Source: Antedon mediterranea | Lineage: Eukaryota > Echinodermata > Crinoidea > Comatulida > Antedonidae | Assembly (NCBI RefSeq): GCF_964355755.1 | Contig: NC_092675.1 | Coordinates: 687,001 to 751,000, forward strand | Length of the DNA stretch: 64,000 nt | Reading direction: 5' to 3' | In this document: piece after piece, positions 1-10,600 of the stretch | Numbering within the stretch: the stretch's first letter is position 1 | How the letters are laid out: each line of letters starts with the position of its first letter | Notes under the pieces: generated by a model | What the model was told of the DNA's origin: nothing | The model's database searches: none | The model's input: the letters and a program-made list of their open reading frames with translations, nothing else | Translations under genes and position numbers: made by a program

Positions 1-2070
1 AGAATTCACAAATAAAAAATTGGATATTAGGAATAAATAATGTATATTTAGCTAGTTTAATACAGGAATTTATAAATATCTTCTAATAACCGATTGCATT
101 ATTAACTTTTTTTGTTGAAACACATTTTGTATAAAACTGAGCAAAATATTTAAAATATACAGTAGAATAATAGGTTCTGAGGCCAAATTTCTAGAAAGGA
201 ATTTCATCAATTTATAATTTCTATCTATATAATTTTGATCCTTATTGTACAAAGCCTTATTCTTGTCTTAAAGAGACCATATACAGTATATAAACAGCAT
301 ATATTATGCATAGTAGGGTACCTACTGTAGTATAGTTACTTCTGATTCAGAAAAGAAGGGTTAACAAAATGGCTGCATGTGCAATTATGCAAAACTATCA
401 ATGAATACAAATAAATATTTGAACTCATTTGATAAAATCATTTTTGCTTTTACTGTAGTTCTCTGGATACATTAAATTGGCCATCTAATTAGCATAATTT
501 ATGCAATAAATTTTAAGCATAGCAATAATGACAAAACACACCATGATTTGTAAGTAGTCATGAGTATTGAAAAAACACTACTAATTTCTAACAATCACAT
601 TCTTACTGTATTATTCATTGTAACAGTAAAATTTCATGAAACATTTTTCGAAAATGTAAGTATGAATTTTACATAAATGTGAAATCATTTTCTTTCAGTA
701 TTTTCAAAAGGGGATTTTGTTCACATCCAAATTGATGGCTGAATGAAGATAAACAAGGACAATCAATATTAACATTTTGTAATGTACAAATACATTTGTA
801 ATGTACATTGAAACTGCTCTATCCTGTTCCTGTTTGCAAAAGGTGAGGGAATTTTCTGGTTTTTTCCTTCATAATAATCAGGTTAATTAACACTAAAAAC
901 GTGTTTTAATGTAAAGCTTTATACGATAACTAACTTTTTCTGGAAAAGGTTTGTCAGTTTTCCAAAAATGTAATCACTTGGATTTTTCTTACAAACTGAA
1001 AACCTTCAAATCCTTGATTTAAAATAAAAACAGCAAATGTTTTGTTGCTAATTATACAAATGTGCCAAGAAACTAAATCGTTTACTCAATTATGGCATTA
1101 CAGTACATTACAGTCCTAAATATATCACATGATTTTATGTTTTTCAGGATTATGGAAAAATTTGGGAATTTTAGAATTCAACTTTAAAACATCTGAAAAT
1201 ACACAAACCAAAAGTGGTTTAGTAGTCTATAAGTGCTAGTTTACCTGGATCATTGACCCATTCTCTCTGAGAAGAGAACTATGACTCGAATATATAAAAT
1301 TGTATGAAAAAACCCTATCAGATAATGGTACATTCCATGAATCCTGCCCTCAAATGGGAGCATCCCAACACACAACCATCATCATTTCTTGGACTTTAAC
1401 ATCCTTATATTTTATGTAATGTCAACAGTACTAAAATATGGAGCTATCGACAAACGACAACACCTTCATTGATTGACCTATAGGTTGGTCATCGGTCATC
1501 TTTCGTCGCAAATTGAATCCCTAATGAAAGACTGGATCATTTTAGAAATTACTGTATGTTACACACTGTTGGATATTATGATAATTACAACATTTATTAG
1601 CTCACTAGGTGGCAAGCTGACTGAATAATATGCCAATCTTTACAGGAGACTTATTTCAACAGCTTGACCATTGACAATCATTATTCTATTGTTTAATTAC
1701 AATACTTGATACACATCATCACAGTGTACACTAGGTAGTAAATTACGCCTTATGTCAGTGACATATTATTATTTTAAACTAAGGTGATAAGTTAATAATA
1801 TTGTTATCCATCAAATAGTCAGACTCTACTATTTTAAAAATATAATCTAATGCTAGCCAGAATAGTACCACTACAACTTTTTTAGGACCAATAATAATAC
1901 TATCTATATTTTAACGCGGAAAAGCTTGTATCGCTACAAAATCTGTTCTTCTACTGTACAAGGCAGTGATCAACTTGATGCATTACTAATTTAATTAATT
2001 TAAAAAATATTTGGTAGAGTTAAATTATAATTAATCAAATATAAAATATCTAAGAAAACCGTATTATAAT
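1..2070. other. AT-rich non-coding DNA
   Basis: No convincing exon, RNA gene or repeat array was found here. The stretch lies downstream (in transcript sense) of the last visible minus-strand sialyltransferase exon, so it may be an intron of that gene. A 22-nt segment at 1245-1266 on the minus strand has a good acceptor and a GTAAAC donor in compatible phase, but it is too short to support. Confidence 0.5.
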
Positions 2071-2452
2071 GGTTTTGTCCTATTGTAAATTGTATATTTA
2101 GACTATAGGAGTTAAATGTTATAGACATAGTATTGTATTGTATATTTAGACTATAGGAGTTAAATGTAATAGTATAATGCATGGTTTTGTCCTATTGTAT
2201 ATTTAGACTATAGGAGTTAAATGTAATAGTATAATGCATGGTTTTGTCCTATTGTATATTTAGACTATAGGAGTTAAATGTAATAGTATAATGCATGGTT
2301 TTGTCCTATTGTATATTTAGACTATAGGAGTTAAATGTAATAGTATAATGCATGGTTTTGTCCTATTGTATATTTAGACTATAGGAGTTAAATGTAATAG
2401 TATAATGCATGGTTTTGTCCTATTGTATATTTAGACTATAGGAGTTAAATGT
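2071..2452. repeat. 57-bp minisatellite, left block
   Basis: Tandem copies of a 57-bp unit whose core reads GGTTTTGTCCTATTGTATAT. Near-identical unit starts lie at 2183, 2240, 2297, 2354 and 2411, with a diverged copy at the left edge from 2071. The same unit resumes at 3386, so one array has been split by an insertion. Confidence 0.95.
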
Positions 2453-3370
2453 TATACAAATAATGAATGTTTATGAGTGTAATGGTACAAATAATGGCAC
2501 GAGGTGAATGATGAAAGGTTATATTTCAACGAGGCGATGAGCCGAGTTGAAATATAACCTTTCATCATTCACCAAGTGCCATTATTTGTACCATTACACG
2601 AATACAAAACATTCATTATTTGTTTTATATAACATCTAAATAAATTCTAGTTATTTGAATCAAATAAAAGGTAGCCCTAGCCAAAGTTTACTACATTTCA
2701 TTCACACACATTGATTAAAAACAGTAACATTTCGTTTTAAATAATTTTATATTAAATGTTATATTTATATGGATTTCGTAAACACACCTACTTTTGTGTT
2801 AATTATGTCAACAAACGACCAAACAATCCTAGGCCTAGCAAGGCTAAAACGCCTAGGCTAGGCCTAGCCTAATACTAGCATGGCCTAGGCTAGACCTAGT
2901 AGCCTAGTACTAGCTTGGCTGAAAGGCAAAACTTCGACAGACAATTGGAACTTATCTAAGCTAATTATGGTTTTTCCAACAATTCCACGTCCTGTAGGGA
3001 TGTCCCCATTAATTAATCAAAATCCTAAAAACGATCTAAAGCTAATTTAAATGCCTTTTTGAATGAAATTAGTACATAATGTCCAAATCGTACACAAATA
3101 TCTGCTGCTGTTGCATATCTCGCGGTGGTGTTTACAAATGAAACTCAGACCAGACGACAGGTGGCGCTGTTGTATTTCACAGTACATAGCCATATCATAG
3201 GATAATTTGTGTACTAGATTTTTTTTCATCCGCGAGACGTTTTTTTTTTCGTACACAAAAATGTTTCAAAAAGTACTATTTAACGATCGTTGAATAGTGC
3301 GTACTATTGCACGCCATGTGACCCACAATCGTCCAATCAAATGACAGGAATTTATTTAGGTGTTATATAA
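2450..3370. mobile_element. Fold-back element inserted in the 57-bp array
   Basis: About 0.92 kb of unrelated DNA interrupts the 57-bp minisatellite. Its left 185 bp (2450-2634) is one long inverted repeat: the arm 2450-2531 is nearly the reverse complement of 2548-2634, around a short GAGGCGATGAGCCGAG-like centre. The element begins and ends with GTTATA-type sequence. The inside holds TAGGCCTA-rich DNA (2820-2910) and no intact transposase frame, so it looks non-autonomous. The superfamily is not clear; end hairpins of this kind occur in several DNA transposon groups. Confidence 0.7.
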
Positions 3371-3505
3371 AATAGTATAATGCATGGTTTTGTCCTATTG
3401 TATATTTAGACTATAGGAGTTAAATGTAATAGTATAATGCATGGTTTTGTCCTATTGTATATTTAGACTATAGGAGTTAAATGTAATAGACATAGTATAA
3501 TGCAC
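3371..3505. repeat. 57-bp minisatellite, right block
   Basis: Two further copies of the 57-bp unit (starts 3386 and 3443) lie to the right of the insertion, followed by a degraded edge. The unit sequence matches the left block. Confidence 0.93.
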
Positions 3506-4151
3506 AGAATGTCATAACACATAATTTAGAATGTTATTTTAATTCCCTACAGTATAATGTATGTTTTCACTTTTGTGTTTTATTTCTTGTTATTGTTTGA
3601 CTTACATGACTCTGATCAACTAAATATCATTCAGCATTTATTTTGCCAACTGAAGACAGTTGTAGAGTAGTATCATATTTCTGTAATACTGTAGGTCAGT
3701 AGAAATAGTTCAGCCATGAACAGAATGTTTTAGCTACAGGATCAATGGATACTGTACTTGCTATTAAATTGACATAAATTAACATCAAATTTAAGAATAT
3801 GTAAAGATCTGCCTACAGTACACTATCAAACTAGTTTGTACTTACCAAATATGGTAGTGAGGTAATATATATGGGCACATCCCATTTTTACTCGGGGTAC
3901 CCGAGTCTAGTACTTACTCATTTTCTCCTCCACCATCTGGACACTATTGAGTAAAAAGTGCGATTTTTAAAGTACTACTCCTCCCTTATTAGTTGTAGTA
4001 TTGAGCTGGGATTTGGCATGAACATACTACAGGGACATGTCCTCAAAGCTATAGAGCCGGATTTTTAATTTTTTGTTAATTAATTTGTTTAATTAAGAAT
4101 CCACAATGTGTGACACACACCACAGCGTTATGTAGTTATATGGTTATATGC

Positions 4152-4223
4152 GGCTTCTTGGCGTAGTGGTTATCACGTTTGCTCAATACGCAGAAGGTAC
4201 CTGGTTGGAGCCCGGGCTAAACC
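4152..4223 (+). pseudogene. tRNA-Val-like pseudogene
   Basis: A 72-nt cloverleaf-like sequence followed at once by a run of T, the pol III stop. It aligns along its full length with the tRNA-Val-like gene at 4434. The anticodon loop reads TCAATAC, so the universal T33 is C and the triplet would be AAT. The acceptor stem also has mismatches. It is probably a decayed tRNA copy or SINE head. Confidence 0.75.
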
Positions 4224-4433
4224 TTTTTTTTTAAACTTTATGGTGAAAAGTACTGTATACGCAATATGATAATTATACACAGTATATCTTATTATTATTT
4301 TTTTAAATACTTATTTTGTGTAATCGGTAATTATCACTTTTACACATGTTTATTTTGCTTTGTGCTTATTACCATTTATTTGTAATTTAAATGGATTAAA
4401 AAACTTTCTGTAACCCACAATTTCAATGTAAGA

Positions 4434-4504
4434 GGTTTCGTAGTGTAGTGGTTGTCAAGTCTGCTTAACACGCAGAAGGTCCCGGTTCGAGCCCTGGCGA
4501 AACC
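4434..4504 (+). tRNA. tRNA-Val (AAC)-like gene
   Basis: A 71-nt sequence with a perfect 7-bp acceptor stem (GGTTTCG/CGAAACC), a D arm containing TAGTGTAGTGG, and anticodon stem CTGC/GCAG around loop TTAACAC, giving anticodon AAC (Val). A T loop TTCGAGC and downstream T-runs follow. Compared with animal tRNA-Val it lacks one base in the variable/T-stem region and has one T-stem mismatch, so it may be a slightly decayed copy. Confidence 0.7.
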
Positions 4505-4625
4505 TATTTTTCTTTAACTTTCTAACTGTATACGTCTGTATACAGCTTCTTTCGCTGTACCCCGAGTATTGCACATTCGTGCTTGTTTTGTCACATAAAG
4601 TTTGATAGTGTAGACAGAGCTTTTA

Positions 4626-4997
4626 CAATTGGTGACTGAAAGACGACAAATAAACAAAAAATATGTCATCTTAGACATGCTTTCCTTGGATTTATGCAAG
4701 TACAATTTTCGTTAGATATAATGGTACCAGTATTTTTTTTCAAATTTCAAAATTGGATTGTTAATCTTATACTTATTTTAATTCTATCCAAAATAGGAAA
4801 TAAAATTGCACATTGCTATATTTTATAGAAAAATTAAGATTTGAAAAAAGTAAATATGGAATATAATATTGGTATAAATACTGTAATATTATATTATCAA
4901 TATTGCAATACATGTTTATCTAATCAAAAAGTTGTTTGCTAGTGAATTATGACTGTGTATAGAAAAAAATGTAACAATATTCTTCAGAATGATTGTA
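4626..4997. other. AT-rich spacer
   Basis: About 370 bp of AT-rich DNA with no feature seen. Confidence 0.5.
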
Positions 4998-5748
4998 CAG
5001 TCGACTCCGCCTAAGTCGAATTCGCGTAAGTCGAAAAATCGCGAAAGTCGAATTTTTAGGAAAGTCCCAATTCTTTCCTATACATTACTGTGTAATTTTT
5101 ATTTGTAAGTCGAATTTTTCTAAGTCGAAATTCGTCTAAGTCGACGTCTTTTTGCGGTCCGAATACACACATTCTTTAGTGATTTATATCGTATAAGTCG
5201 AAGTCACAAATTACGCGGCAACAACGTGCTAAAAAAGCCGATGAAACGTACGTAATTCGAGGGGATAATGTGGGACCATATCGGTTCTCTCAAGCAGGTT
5301 GTATAGTATAGGCGGCGTCCTACAACTCGCGCTAGTGTATAGTGTATGAGTTGTTTGAGAGTTGAGAACTTGAGCGGCGTTTTGTGGGTACCTATTTTGT
5401 GATAGACAGATGGCAATAAACAATGGATACCGATTACGAATAAAAACCGAAATGTATTTATTATACGTTTTTGTATTGTTTCGGGCTTAAACCATAAAAG
5501 AAAATACAGTTTATCATTGCCGATAAAGAGGCTTAGCATTTATTAGGCCTAGCTAAGCAAACGCAATTCAAGAAGGCTCATCGCGTGGGCCGCGATCGCG
5601 ACAGGGCAGGGTCCACTAGGCCTAGCCATAGCGCGGCTAGTGAGTGAACCTAGGCCTAGCATTTTTTTGGCAAATCTGTAAGTCGAAGTTCACGTAACTC
5701 GAATTTTTATACCGGTCCCATTAGATTCGACTTAGGCGGAGTCGACTG
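4998..5748. mobile_element. Pogo/Tigger-like non-autonomous element
   Basis: The element is bounded by TA duplications (4996-4997 and 5749-5750). Its terminal inverted repeats start CAGTCGACTCCGCCTAAGTC and end in the complement. Sub-terminal AAGTCGAA words recur at both ends. CAGT ends, TA targets and repeated sub-terminal words are typical of the pogo branch of Tc1/mariner elements. The interior has no recognisable transposase. A 111-codon minus frame (5204-5539) is open but unlike anything I know. Confidence 0.8.
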
Positions 5749-5815
5749 TATTACTGTAATGTATGAACAAACACATGGAAAAATACTTGTATATTGCAGC
5801 TACAGTAAACAGCAC

Positions 5816-6950
5816 AGTTTGTGCTTTGACCTTAATAATAGCAAGGACCATACCAATTTGTACACCTGGGTGGAGACAGGCAGCTACTGTACAGTAAAGT
5901 TTGTGCTTTGACCTTAATAATAGCAAGGACCATACCCATTTGTACACCTGGGTGGAGACAGGCAGCTACTGTACAGTAAAGTTTGTGCTTTGACCTTAAT
6001 AATAGCAAGGACCATACCCATTTGTACACCTGGGTGGAGACAGGCAGCTACTGTACAGTAAAGTTTGTGCTTTGACCTTAATAATAGCAAGGACCATACC
6101 CATTTGTACACCTGGGTGGAGACAGGCAGCTACTGTACAGTAAAGTTTGTGCTTTGACCTTAATAATAGCAAGGACCATACCCATTTGTACACCTGGGTG
6201 GAGACAGGCAGCTACTGTACAGTAAAGTTTGTGATTTGACCTTAATAATAGCAAGGACCATACCCATTTGTACACCTGGGTGGAGACAGGCAGCTACTGT
6301 ACAGTAAAGTTTGTGCTTTGACCTTAATAATAGCAAGGACCATACCCATTTGTACACCTGGGTGGAGACAGGCAGCTACTGTACAGTAAAGTTTGTGCTT
6401 TGACCTTAATAATAGCAAGGACCATACCCATTTGTACACCTGGGTGGAGACAGGCAGCTACTGTACAGTAAAGTTTGTGCTTTGACCTTAATAATAGCAA
6501 GGACCATACCCATTTGTATACCTGGGTGGAGACAGGCAGCTACTGTACAGTAAAGTTTGTGCTTTGACCTTAATAATAGCAAGGACCATACCCATTTGTA
6601 CACCTGGGTGGAGACAGGCAGCTACTGTACAGTAAAGTTTGTGCTTTGACCTTAATAATAGCAAGGACCATACCCATTTGTACACCTGGGTGGAGACAGG
6701 CAGCTACTGTACAGTAAAGTTTGTGCTTTGACCTTAATAATAGCAAGGACCATACCCATTTGTATACCTGGGTGGAGACAGGCAGCTACTGTACAGTAAA
6801 GTTTGTGCTTTGACCTTAATAATAGCAAGGACCATACCCATTTGTACACCTGGGTGGAGACAGACAGCTACTGTACAGTAAAGTTTGTGATTTGACCTTA
6901 ATAATAGCAAGGACCATACCAATTTGTACACCTGGGTGGAGAGAGGCTGC
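5816..6950. repeat. 82-bp minisatellite, about 14 copies
   Basis: Units start every 82 bp from 5816 to 6882. Nearly all differences are single bases (for example GTGCTTTG against GTGATTTG, or TACACCTGG against TATACCTGG). The unit contains AAGGACCATACCCATTTGTA and ACCTGGGTGGAGACAGGCAG. Open frames of about 65 codons recur in each unit because 82 is not a multiple of three; these are shadows, not genes. A lone diverged unit lies at 13222-13278. Confidence 0.97.
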
Positions 6951-7045
6951 AAAGTGTCTTGCCTTGGGATTCAAGCAATGTGACTTATAGTCAAGATCAT
7001 TAGTCTTTAAGGTGTAACACACTGCACCACACGCCCTCATATAAA
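6951..7045 (-). repeat. Possible tRNA-derived SINE fragment
   Basis: On the minus strand the segment reads GTGTGGTGCAGTGTGTTACA, then GCTTGAATCCC, resembling spaced A and B boxes of a pol III promoter. It abuts the 82-bp array. No intact tRNA fold was found. Confidence 0.4.
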
Positions 7046-7099
7046 TTCTCAGCTCAATAAAATGATGGATATGATATATAAGAAGACGATAATAATAAA

Positions 7100-7216
7100 T
7101 TAATATTTAATATATCAACACTTAATTCAACACTAATTTATTGGCTGCAATCCAAATTAATATTTAATATATCAACACTTAATTCAACACTAATTTATTG
7201 GCTGCAATCCAAATTA
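7100..7216. repeat. 57-bp direct duplication
   Basis: Two nearly identical 57-bp copies (starts 7100 and 7157) containing CAACACTAATTTATTGGCTG. The sequence is unrelated to the 57-bp unit at 2071. Confidence 0.9.
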
Positions 7217-7299
7217 AATTATCAAAGGTTCATGTAAAGAAAGATGAATCTATGGCTTATAATTAATAAAAAAAATTATAGAATAAAAAATATTTCTTA

Positions 7300-7362
7300 A
7301 TGGTCAAGGTACCGTGTTGTCACGACCTACTGTGCAGATATAAGGTTCGAATCCTAAACCTA
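7300..7362 (+). repeat. Degenerate tRNA-like sequence
   Basis: Contains TGGTCAAGGTACCG (A-box-like) and a consensus B box GGTTCGAATCC about 40 bp later, followed by CTAAACC. Stems are poor, so it is more likely a SINE relic than a working tRNA. Confidence 0.4.
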
Positions 7363-7605
7363 TTGCAGAGATCATCAATTACATATTAATATTATAATAT
7401 GTAAATGTATTTAAAATCATTTGATATTTATATGTGCAATTAGTTGTAGCATAACATTAATTATAAATGCATGAAATATAATTTAATGATGTTATCAACT
7501 TCTAGCATCTAAACACTTTTCCAATTAATGAAATTCCTGAAATAGAAAATTAACATAAAAATGTATTGCACAAATTACATTGAGTCATCAGTGGATAATA
7601 CTTAC

Positions 7606-10600
7606 ACACAATATCGATGGCTAAGCATTCCATACACGTCAATCCTGTCACAAACATCTATTGCAAATAACATAGACATCCACCCTGTTGTAAACCAGGT
7701 TTTGGCTTCTTTCCTAAAAACAGCAAGTGAAAAAACATATTTAACATTCAGGATTTATTATTTTTTGGATATTCAGTAATTACTACTGTAGATGTGATTG
7801 TGAGAGATTCTTGAAGAGATAGTGGTCCAAAGTCCCTTTGTATTATTCCCAACTACTGTTGAGGGTAAGGGTGTTTCTACAAGCTTGTAGCCTAGATTTT
7901 TTTACATTCGTTTTACTACAAATGGGCAAACATCGTCATGAGCTAGGCTTAGGCCTATTTACCACACTTTCACTGGTGATCTCTAGTTTAGAAAAAGGCA
8001 CTTTCGGAAAAAAGAGGGGCTTCTTCAAACCCACAAACCATTTTATAATACTACAGTATGGACAATAAAATAATATCAGTATCACAAGGGGAACAGCAGA
8101 GGAAAAAACACTGCTTCAGTTTAAATAGTGCACAGACTATTTCAAAATATGAAATTGGTCAATAGGTCCATTTCATGAGGTATTATCGAATTGTCATGTA
8201 TAACTATTTTTACCCATAATTGTTGTTGTTACTTCAATATTATCTGAGCCTATTTATCTTAAGTATTACATCAAAATTCGTCAAAACAGATCCCAAACAG
8301 ATTCTAAAATGTTATGGAATTATTAAAAACAATTTCTTTGTCGTCATGATTAAATTGGAGATTTAATATTTTACAGCCAAAAGTTGAGGCTACATGCTAA
8401 GGTAAAAACAGTGACACATGTACTTTGTCCTAAGTGGTCTAGACTGTGATTAGCACCCATTGTATTCAAGGAACATACAAGGAAATATAAATGCCACATT
8501 TAGACAATCTTTAAAAACGTACAGTAGGTAGTCTAATTGTGGTTTATGAACTGTAGGCATATATACAATGTATATATACTGTAGTTTTCACATTCCCTAT
8601 GTTTTTTTAGATCTAATTTAAGGTCACAAACTACATTTAATGTACTGTATAAATAAATACTCTATGTTCCTATTGCGATAGCTTTTTTCCTCTTTGAATG
8701 GTTAGAGTAGCCATATTCTGACCGATTAACTAGACTGAATTTGATGACAGCTGAATCAAAACAAGATTGTTTTACCGGTATTTTTGTTACAAATATATTA
8801 TATAAATTACAGAATAGTTTTATTTTAAATATGTTGACTATCAATTGTAGGCATTTGGATGTTCTAACTTTTAAACATCTTGCATCCAAAACTGATAGTG
8901 GAAAGCATTGTATCCCAACACTAGATTTATTTGTTTGTGGAATACACTACCGGTCAATATTAAAGACGCCTTTGTATGCGGAAGTTGGGTACAATTTAAA
9001 AACATGCTAATGGACCACTTTAAAAATACTATGCCTCTTTAATGTACAGTATACAATTATGGTATTAATATTACATATTTACATTGTTTTATGTTTTATT
9101 GTATGCTTTGAGTGCTGGTGTGGCACGCCTTATGGCGACAGTGGTCCTTCGACCTCTTTTGCCACTTCTTGGCACACTCAAAGTTTATGTAATTGTTTTA
9201 ATGTTGCTAAAATTGATAAAATAAATGAAAAAAAATGTGAAAAAATACAGAGTTTCCCTCAATTTGTATACTGTAACAGATTCTGGCAAAAACAGAAAGA
9301 CAATTAATGCAGCAACTAAACGTCAGGCTAAGCCTATAGCTAGCGTACGATGTTCGTACATTACTGTTCACCAGCTAGGCCTACAAAACTAAGCCTAGCT
9401 AGGCTAGGCCTAAAGACCGTCCATGAGAAGAGACTCACAGCGAGCTACTTAGGTAGTTCATTGTTTCTCTCTTACCATAAAATTACCATAAAACGTACAT
9501 CTAAGACAAGGAATAACCTGGTTTAATGTTTGTAAAGTAATTTAGCTTTTTTGCGACCTATTTTAATGTCATTCCATTCCTCAGGGGTCCCTGTAAGCTC
9601 AGGGCCCCTAGGTTTAGACAGTGGGCGCTGATAGCCGTTACATCAATGGTCACAATACTCGACGACCACAACTACGCAATTTTGACACAAATAGTAGAGA
9701 AGTGAAATTCTGTAATATTTTATTTGGCATTATGGGGTTACTGTATATTACTATTCTGATATGAATAATGTACTATAGCCTGCAGGAACCTGTAACATGA
9801 AATGAATATACATCATTTGGAAGCAACGGTAGACGAAGGAGATGGTATAAGACAATGAGGCGTGAACGGATACACATTTTCACTTGTCACAGTCTGATAA
9901 ATTACGACTGTCGTCCCAAAACGAAAGCTTGCCGAAAAGGAAACATTGTTTTCAGAATATGAAAGATATACATGACAACATTATGAAGTTTATCTGTTCT
10001 TTCAATTTCATTTCTATTATTATTTTGGGATTTTCCCATTTCAACCTGTAGTTTTACAAAGGAAATAAAAAGTAGGGAAATTATATAATAACTACAAAAA
10101 TATTATGACATACCTTGTAAAACCAACCTCCTCCGTGAATATATTTTCAACGTCTTCTATCATTTTTGGAGATATAACAAAAAATTCAATGTCTGGATAT
10201 CGTAATGAAAAATTCCGAACTAGATCGTAATATTTATCAGAAGTTTTGTTAATTGTGTCATTGTATAGCCATGGTATAACTGCTTTCTTTGTACGTGTTC
10301 TAGTATCCACAAAAATCTCATCAACTCTTTCTGTCTCATTCATTTTCTCCATGTTAACATGACCAATCACGCGCACTGTTGTTCGTTGGCCAACATCCTC
10401 TTCAAAACCGCGTGTAGGTGCATCATTCATGCGTATAACACATTTTGAACTGTCTATTTTTTCACCAGCACTACGGTTGACTAATCTACCGGAGCTTGTT
10501 ACAAGGGCACACTGGCTGCATCTCATAGAAAGAGGCTAACAATACAAAATGTAAATAGCACAGTTAACAATCTCATTATAATCACATAATTATTTATAAT

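Larger units (their letters stand above)
3802..4626. mobile_element. MITE split by a nested insertion
   Basis: The left end (3802-3890) resembles the TIR of the MITE family seen nine more times in this window: TAAAGATCTGCCTACA, then ACTATCAAACTAGTTTG. The right end (about 4570-4626) has the complementary TTTGATAGTGTAGACAGAG. Between them lies about 0.68 kb bounded by inverted CTCGGGGTAC (3891-3900) and GTACCCCGAG (4557-4566). That insert carries the two tRNA-Val-like genes. GCACAT-like words flank both sides and could be a diverged target duplication. Confidence 0.6.

Noticed and set aside
1245-1266. 22-nt possible sialyltransferase exon (minus)
   Set aside because: Splice signals are good and the phase fits, but the encoded VENGSMIQ does not match the expected HYY-containing region.
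2071-2452. Regular 57-bp repeats considered as a CRISPR array
   Set aside because: There are no variable spacers between repeats, and the setting is eukaryotic with introns.
5204-5539. 111-codon minus frame inside the pogo-like element
   Set aside because: No transposase motif or match to any family I know; probably chance in an element interior.
5832-6849. Series of 65-codon minus-strand frames spaced 82 bp
   Set aside because: They are the same frame re-read in each minisatellite unit; no start context, splice signal or domain.
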